From assembly GCA_014529385.2 (NCBI GenBank), contig CM043945.1, positions 143,600,741 through 143,664,740 on the forward strand: a DNA stretch of 64,000 bases. Direction: 5' to 3'. The position numbers and the translations under genes were made by a program. The DNA comes from Adiantum capillus-veneris. Taxonomy: Eukaryota > Streptophyta > Polypodiopsida > Polypodiales > Pteridaceae. Within the stretch, counting starts at the first letter, position 1, and each line of letters begins with the position of its first letter. The notes under the pieces are model-generated. The model did no database searches, was not told where the DNA came from, and worked only from the letters and a program-made list of their open reading frames with translations. Positions 57,974 to 64,000 of this stretch are shown one piece after another.

Positions 57974-58334
57974 AGTAGGGGGTTGGGCAACCCGCATGAA
58001 CAAAGGCAGCGCGTAGCAGATGCTAAGTTTTGTACATATGTTAGGTGGGTTTGTGATGTGCAGAGAGTTTGTTTTGGTGTGGCAGTTTTTTGGTGCAATA
58101 AGACTGCTTGTGGTTGAACATAAATGTTCAACAAGGGGGTGGGCAATGATGGTGCGACCAAAGTTGGTTTGCGTTGGGAAGTGTGCTATGCAGTGCATGG
58201 CAAAGGGCTAAAGTCAGTGTGGTAGACCTTAGCAGGACAGTGGCATAGGAAATGTATGCTTAATGTGGTTTTTTAAGGCCAAAAACGCCCCATAATGGTC
58301 CAGGTGGAATAGCAGGTAAAGGTTCTTGGAGAAA

Positions 58335-59727
58335 CACTTGCTTAATAATCTCTTTAGGGTGAAATTCACAGTCCTATTGATTGGTAACAACCATCCCAAT
58401 TTTCTCTCCAATAGATTCCTCTAATTTGGGCAGTTCCAAAGACTTCATGCTTCCTTCTTGCAACTGTATAGCTGGTGGATCCACCTTGTTGTGATCAGTG
58501 AGAATGAGACCCATGATTTCAAGAGAGTTTTCACTATCATTCATTCTTGTAGATTCTTCCTCGATTGATGCTATAGTAGAACTTTTAAAGAGCTCATATG
58601 TAGTAGTCTCTAGGTCCATCCCTTGCTGCTTACCAATCTTCGTGTTGTATAGAATCTCCTTGCGCTTTCTACCTTGCATCCTGAAAATTCGTGTGTCTAA
58701 ATATTTATTTTCTCTCATGGCCATGGGCCACAATATCTCTGAGATAATTGGGTTGCCCTCCCCCTTAGGGATGCTCAAGCCCTGCTCACTCATGAGATCA
58801 CAAGATTCTATAGACTCATGGATGGTGAAATATGAAATGCCGATTTTTTGTCATGGCTTATAATTTCTCTTGATTGAATCGTCCTTGGACTTTATCTTGT
58901 CTTCCTTTTTTGAAGCTTCCTCAGACTTACAGTGCCTAACTACCATGTTGTCTGCCTCTTCAACATTGGTCTTACCCTCCTCTACTCCCTTGATGTTTTC
59001 TCCACTTTCATCGTGTCAAGATTGATGACACTCACTACCTGGTTGCCAACTAGTGGTGGTGGTAAAGGTGGAACAAGGGTATGTGGTGGTGGTTGTGGTT
59101 GTGTTTTCACATGTCATTGTAAAATTTGCACGGGTGGTGCTTGTTGTGGTGGCATTGGTGGTGGTGGTATTGCTCCTCTGTTGAAATTCAGTCTCCTTGG
59201 GTGTGGACAAAAAACACAAACCATGGCTGTCTTATCCATAATTGCAGCAGTGGTATTCCTGGTTTTGCCTTCTTTTTCCTCTCCCTTGCTCTTGATTGAA
59301 TTTGTGTGCATGCCCTTTCTGCACCAAATGCATAGATATATTCTACAGATGTGGCTCTATAGATCTTGCTGCTCTTTTGATGCCTCTTGTGGTTGACTCC
59401 TTTGAGCGGCTATTGATGTTACTGGGGTTAGTCAGATTGAGCTTGAGACTCGTTGATTCTTGCTTGCATGTGTAGCTTCTTGAGACGGGCTACTACCACT
59501 GCCAACTCATACGTTGCAGGGAATCTCCCCTTCACCTTTTCCTTAAGCAACGACCACAAGCCAGCAATGAAATGATCCTTCTTCAAGAAATTAGGCACTC
59601 CTTCACCTTCCTCTAGTGAGGAAACCCATCACTCCCACAAATCCACAAATTGGGATTCGTAAGTGGCATACTCTAGCAGACCTCCCTATTTTAACTTTAT
59701 CAGGAGCTTCCATAACTTTTTTGAGGT
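58335..59727 (-). repeat. 1.39-kb direct repeat, right copy (element C gag-pro)
   Basis: This is the partner of 38766-40159 in the same orientation. It lies immediately right of the E copy 2 LTR fragment. It continues to the right into element C's gag, while the left copy continues to the left into pol, so the repeat is exactly the overlap between the two C pieces. Confidence 0.75.
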
Positions 59728-59741
59728 TGTGCCTCCACCAA

Positions 59742-60197
59742 AACATTATGCAAAATTTGGACTCACAAAGGGGCCCTTTAAGGAGTTTGACTTTACATCT
59801 CTCTACCAAAACGGGCGCATGGATAAATTTTTTCAAATAAACTCCAAAGTTGGCGGAGGTTTGACAATTAGAATGTCTTCTTCAAGCTCTATCTACTGAT
59901 ATATAGCACGCCATGAGATTCCTCATATTTGAGAAGATTCTTTTTTTGATTCACCTATGATGTGACAACTCTATCGGAATCTAAGTGAATCAAAAAAAGA
60001 ATCTTCTAAAATATGAGGAATCTCATGGCATGCTATATATCAGTAGATAGAGCTTAAAGAGGACATTCTAACTGTCAAACCTCTGCCAACTTTGGAGTTT
60101 ATTTGCAAAAAATTATCCATGCACCTGATTTGGTAGAGAGATGTAAAGTCAAACTCCTTAAAGGGCCCCTTTGTGAGTCCAAATTTTGCCTAATGTT
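59742..60197. mobile_element. 456-bp long-hairpin (foldback) element
   Basis: The left arm (59742-59954) is the inverted complement of the right arm (59985-60197) over about 213 bp with scattered mismatches, leaving a loop of about 30 bases. The ends read aacattatgcaaaatttgg. It interrupts element C's gag. There is no supported coding sequence; small open frames inside are shadows. No clear target duplication is seen. RNA from it would form a long double-stranded hairpin. Confidence 0.75.
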
Positions 60198-60262
60198 CTT
60201 CACAAAGGGAGCACGTAATAAGTCCCATGCATCCTTGGTAGCTTGGGGCAAAGCATTGTACT

Positions 60263-60458
60263 AAGACTTGGCCTCTACTTTCATCAACAGAGGAAATATT
60301 CGTAGCCGTGAGGCGTTGTCATCCTTGTTGGAAACCACACAAGAAATGTCAAAGTTATCCAAGACTTGGCCTCTACTTTCATTAATAGAGGAAAGATTCG
60401 TATCCGTGAGGCGTTGTCATCCTTGTTAGAAACCACACAAGCAATGTCAAAGTTATCC
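60263..60458. repeat. 98-bp tandem duplication in element C gag
   Basis: The unit beginning gacttggcctctactttcat at 60265 is repeated at 60363 with a few differences. It lies within the Gag coding part. Confidence 0.8.
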
Positions 60459-60523
60459 AAAAAATCGATGGTGATGTCTTCTCCCTTTTTGCCGCTGAAT
60501 GTGGGAAAAGAGACACTTGCCAT
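60284..60523 (-). CDS. element C Gag start
   Basis: The frame from 60523 starts MASVSFPTFSGKKGEDITID and aligns with element A's Gag start (MSSTFPTFHSKNGEDAQEFL), followed by RIRIFPLLMKVEAKSW against A's KLRAFPLVLKGEAKAW. It is thus related to the Tat-lineage Gag. The copy is broken. Confidence 0.65.
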   Translation of the reverse strand: MASVSFPTFSGKKGEDITIDFLDNFDIACVVSNKDDNASRIRIFPLLMKVEAKSWITLTFLVWFPTRMTTPHGYEYFLC

Positions 60524-60647
60524 GCTAGTAAATCAATGAGCGAACAATTACAATTTTTTTTTTTTGAAATGACTTATTGATTCAAAAATATTTATACATG
60601 GGTGGAAAACTTGAGCAGGAGCTAAGAAGAACGCAAGGATAGAATAG

Positions 60648-60857
60648 AATAAAGATGCTTACATCAAAAGAGTGCTATTAATCAAGAATGGGCAAGATGA
60701 CGGGATGTACGGATCTAAGGATTTCATCAAGCATCTCTGCTCCGAATAGGAAAAAAATCTTCTATTGGTAGAATATCTTTTTATCAATGTACTTGTTTAC
60801 ATGCATGTGCTACAAGAAATGAAAAGGGAATACTTTTTGCCTATTGCTATTATCCAT
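60648..60857 (-). pseudogene. leader protein family, copy in element C
   Basis: The minus strand from an ATG at 60857 spans 70 codon positions, the same length as the A and B copies. It shows FFLFGAEMLDEILRSVHPVI and a SFDVSIFILF end, corresponding to A's FMFGAERLGEILVSPNPII and SFDVHVFILF. It lies between the primer site (61565-61582) and Gag (60523). It is degraded. No second copy is seen in C. Confidence 0.6.
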
Positions 60858-60859
60858 AT

Positions 60860-61564
60860 CGGGTGTAGGGCAAGTCTTTGACCACTAAAGTTGTGTACCT
60901 TAAGTGTTGACAAGGTGACACCTTCACCACAGGCCTCTACCTCTTGTTGAAGTCCACATAATCCTCCATGTTGGGTTCAAAACAAATAGGGCAAGAAGAG
61001 TCTACCTCAATCGGCTTTTCCATTTTGCATGCGGCAGCGGTGATGCTTGGGTGGTCCTCCTTCACTTGAATTCTCCAATCCTAGAGAGAGTGTAGGCCCA
61101 CTTGCTTCCACCAAATGCTATAGGCTTTGTGGCTTGGACTTTGTGGTTGATGTCATTGACGACTCTTATTTGATCGCTGGAGAGAAAAAACTTGTTGCTA
61201 CACAAAATTTGACTAATGTGAGAGTGCTGATGCGGTTCTCAAAATCAAAACTCACCATTCTTTCTTCACCTCCTCTGTTGGCACTCATTGACAGAATGAT
61301 TTGGTTGACAATAGTGATGACATTTTGTAGCCCTGCCTCTTGATACTCTTCATTTTTTATTAGCAGGAGCAATGCAAAATGGGGAGCTTACCTCTTGGAT
61401 CATGATGATGCTACAACCTAACACTAGCACTTCAATGAAGGCCTTGAGTACTTCTACAATATCCTTTTCTTTGGTCCTCCAATTTGAAAAATCTTGTAGC
61501 CACTCGTCCATGATTGATGGCATTCATTGCTACTCTTTGTTGACTAAAGGTATTTGAAAATCCT
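60860..61564 (-). other. leader of element C
   Basis: About 700 bases separate C's primer site and its leader protein copy. Short open frames on both strands are unconvincing and match nothing I recognise. Confidence 0.35.
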
Positions 61565-61582
61565 TCCTTCGTGGGGGCACCA
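61565..61582 (-). promoter_or_regulatory. primer-binding site of element C
   Basis: The minus strand reads TGGTGCCCCCACGAAGGA, five bases from the LTR end. It shares its first 12 bases with the A and E copy 2 sites. Confidence 0.7.
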
Positions 61583-61587
61583 ACAAA

Positions 61588-63003
61588 TGAGAGGTGGAAG
61601 CGCAAAATAGACACGATGGCTTCTACACCAAGACTACGTGATGGCCTCATCCTGGGAGGTACACAATAGGGAAACCTAGCTTGGAATACAACTAGGACGC
61701 ATGGTAAGGGGCCATCACATAACACAAGGAGAAAATGAGAGAAGGAGAGAGAGAGAGGGAGAAGAAGACATCATTAGAGATCCATTAATATAGGCTTCAT
61801 AAACACCATAATACAAGGGAGATGTGAGAGAAGGAGAGAGAGGGAGAGGAAAAGGTCATTAGAGCTTCTTTCATATAGGCTTCATAAAGACTATACAAAC
61901 ATTCACGAGGCAAATTTCACATTATAATTAGCATCTCACAGACTCATGTGTGCATGTTAAATCAAACCTCTTGGCCATGAAGAAACCAAAACAAATAACC
62001 ATAGCCAATACTATGTCATAGTAGAACAACGTGTGCGTAGAGGTGCATACATAAGGATGTATATATGAGAGTGAGTGCTAGAGCTTTATTGTGTGTCTGT
62101 TTACAAACCAGAAGGCCTCCTTTTATAGGCCAAGAGAGTGATTAGAGAAGAGATTATGAGAAAGAGGATTTATTACAAAGTAGCCTCAATTAGAGGCATT
62201 CCCCCAATGAGAGAGCTGTGTGTGCTCTCCTTATTAACCAATTTTCTCCTAATCGCCTTCATCATGGCGAGCTTTGCCTTCATGCCACCTTCCATAGCTT
62301 GAGTCCAAGAGCTTCCTTATAATATTTGAGAGAATCTTGATACAATAAGAGAAAATCAAGCAATAATGGAGAGAAATTATAAGAAATTATGTGTGTGGAG
62401 TTGGATAACCATGACTTCTTCCCATGTGAATAGATATGCTCCACCATTTCAACCATATTTACCAAACTGTAGCTCCAAAAGCTATAAAAAAAATAGGGAC
62501 AAAAAGATCATCTTAACACCTACAGTTTTCCTGTTGAAAACTTTGTCCAATTTGGAATGAAAAAAATAGAGAAAAATTCTCACAAAAATATGTGTGTGTC
62601 TTTTCCCTTCCAAAAGTCTTCCAGGTGGTCCCCTCTTGACTCCATGTGCAAGCCTTGTGTCCACAAGTGAATTATGCTTAAATTTGATAATATTTTTCTT
62701 AATCCTACTCCATAATGCAAATGATTATCCTTCCTTTCATTATTGAATCTTATTCTTCACCTATAGTGACCGTCAAGTATGATCATCATCGAGTGAATTT
62801 TTTGTTTTCAAAGGGTTTATTCCTACCTCTCCTTATTTCCAAGCTCCAAATGTGTCAAAACCATAGCTACGTACAAAATAAATACATATATTTTTATGAT
62901 TTTCATGTATCAAGCTCCTTCCTCCTCCTCAATATGCCTTGAAGCCTTTTCATCAAGTACTCACCAAGAGAGAGGTGGTCCAAACTTTGAAAAGTGTCCC
63001 TCA
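61588..63003 (-). repeat. 5' LTR of element C (right)
   Basis: A 1416-bp LTR starting TGAGAGG and ending CCCTCA on the plus strand. It has about 205 bases (about 62160-62365) with no counterpart in the left LTR. A minus-strand TATA box is at about 62119-62128. Confidence 0.7.
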
Positions 63004-63235
63004 GAGAGAAGAAGGATTTCTCTTGGATCTAATGGGAGCTTCAAGAGAGGCATAAGGCAGGAGAAAGGGTCTCACGCTCTTTCTCTCGGCAAGAAAAAAG
63101 AGGGGGGGGGGGGGGGGGGGGGGGAGAGCTTGGCTTCAAGCCGGACTCTTTCTCTCTCGATCTCGGAAAGCAGTCCATAGAGCAGTGTTGATTTCTTTCT
63201 CTCTTGATCTTAGAAAACAATCCATAGAGGAGGGT

Positions 63236-63293
<58 letters not shown>

Positions 63294-63300
63294 GGAACCA
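63004..63300. repeat. poly-G, CT microsatellite and local duplication
   Basis: A run of 23 G lies at 63102-63124. A 70-base unit (tttctctctcgatctcggaaagca and its partner) is repeated at about 63150-63235. A CT run of about 24 units lies at about 63240-63288. Frames over it are composition artefacts. Confidence 0.85.
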
Positions 63301-64000
63301 AGCAGTCACATGATAAAAATCTTGACATCGAGATTTCTCTCTCTCTAATGAAGAGACTATGGGCAATGGGGGTTCCGGGGATCTTTTTATCTCAACTTAG
63401 GTAAACAAACACCATCTTTAACACTAGTTCTGTAATTGGACACTTAAGTGTCCCGAGACACTAAAGTGTCCTATTTTTCTATCAAGTTTTGGTAATTTAT
63501 TTGTCAAGCTAGAAAGAAGTTTTTTACACCTTGCTTCTACCATAGATTGGTTATGAGGGAAAGAAAACATTGGATTTTTCTCCATATCAAAATATAATCC
63601 GTATCGAGAGAATTTTGGTAAGTTATAAGACATAATTTTAGTAAAATTTCAAGCTATTTTGCCAAAAAATTCATAAAATTACTATATGCAATTAGTGTTA
63701 CAAAACAATGGAATGCACTTCAAAGATAATTTTCAAGTCACATGCAAGCTATAGACATAATTTCATGCTTGAGCACGTGCTGAATAAGAGCATAATTTTG
63801 GTCTTCCAAAGGTCCTCTCATGAAATTGGTACTATTTTAACTTGCATTTTGAGAACTACAAATGACTTTATATGTTTAAACTAAGAAACTACGTATTTTT
63901 GGGCTCCCTAACTCAATTAAATCTCGTTACTTGAACTCTATCATGAATATTTTATCATGCAAAAACTCTTGAAAATCTTGAGTTCTCCATAATAACATTG
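63301..64000. other. AT-rich non-coding end of window
   Basis: I see no gene. A 16-bp perfect palindrome GGACACTTAAGTGTCC (63438-63453) is followed at once by the near-palindrome GACACTAAAGTGTC (63457-63470), which may be the terminus of a DNA transposon extending past the window. Confidence 0.35.

Larger units (their letters stand above)
54028..58322 (+). mobile_element. element E, copy 2
   Basis: The parts are a 5' LTR 54028-55856, primer site 55862-55879, Gag from 55920, the acidic downstream region to about 58130, a polypurine tract about 58131-58149 and the start of a 3' LTR 58150-58322, where the block meets element C sequence. It has the same internal order and the same insertion site in D as copy 1, so it came with the block. 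It is broken. Confidence 0.75.
35584..63003 (-). mobile_element. element C, minus-strand gypsy family, outer shell of nested region
   Basis: The two LTRs (35584-36888 and 61588-63003), a polypurine tract beside the left one and a primer site beside the right one define a minus-strand element, or parts of two elements of one family. Gag starts at 60523, with a leader protein copy at 60857-60648. The gag-pro region appears on both sides of the inserted D/E block (38766-40159 and 58335-59727). A pol remnant lies at 37905-38765. Reverse transcriptase is not recognised. It is broken, with many breaks. Whether this is one element or two joined pieces is unresolved. Confidence 0.55.

Noticed and set aside
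61047-61557. Plus-strand frames of 98 and 61 codons in element C's leader
   Set aside because: There is no similarity to the leader proteins and no codon evidence. The leader is transcribed from the other strand.

Overview
The window looks like intergenic DNA from a large, repeat-rich land-plant genome. The reasons are nested Ty3/gypsy and Ty1/copia LTR retrotransposons with plant-type primer sites and polypurine tracts, a Tat-lineage element with a second RNase H, MITE-like elements, and long microsatellites. The style would fit a fern, lycophyte or other non-flowering plant, but that is only an impression. I find no host gene, rRNA, tRNA or CRISPR array that I can support. Letters A to G below name the LTR elements. 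Element ages come from by-eye comparison of short stretches only. Left part (1-12154): a gag start of an LTR element runs off the left edge. A degraded minus-strand coding fossil (2562-4873) carries a zinc knuckle and a retropepsin-like block. A strand-asymmetric low-complexity region follows (about 4900-7100). Next is a copia element G (7389-12077, minus strand, perfect ATACA target duplication) sitting inside the LTR of another copia element F (plus strand). Middle part (12155-35208): F's gag is interrupted by a plus-strand Ty3/gypsy element B (12922-about 21625) with a 2-kb LTR. B abuts D1, a plus-strand Tat-like fragment (21626-23656) whose 3' LTR starts at 23657. D's LTR holds a gag-only element E1 (26032-32019). 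Then come non-coding DNA, a 468-bp inverted-repeat element and a diverged minisatellite. Right part (35209-64000): a minus-strand gypsy family C provides a 3' LTR at 35584-36888 and a 5' LTR at 61588-63003. Between them lies a second copy of the D/E block (40160-58322), bordered on both sides by a 1.39-kb direct repeat of C's gag-pro region. That copy carries a nearly whole Tat-lineage element A (40696-50777, ATGG target duplication) and a 367-bp TA-flanked MITE. A 456-bp hairpin element sits in C's gag. The most interesting signal is a family of 70-residue leader proteins encoded just upstream of gag: two in A (48201-48709), two in B (14331-14744) and one degraded in C (60648-60857). All are related to each other. 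Where A and B align, most codon differences are synonymous, as expected for a protein under selection. They occur in at least two different Ty3/gypsy lineages. I do not recognise the family. The second notable signal is the copied D/E block flanked by the 1.39-kb repeat, which looks like one large repair or duplication event.
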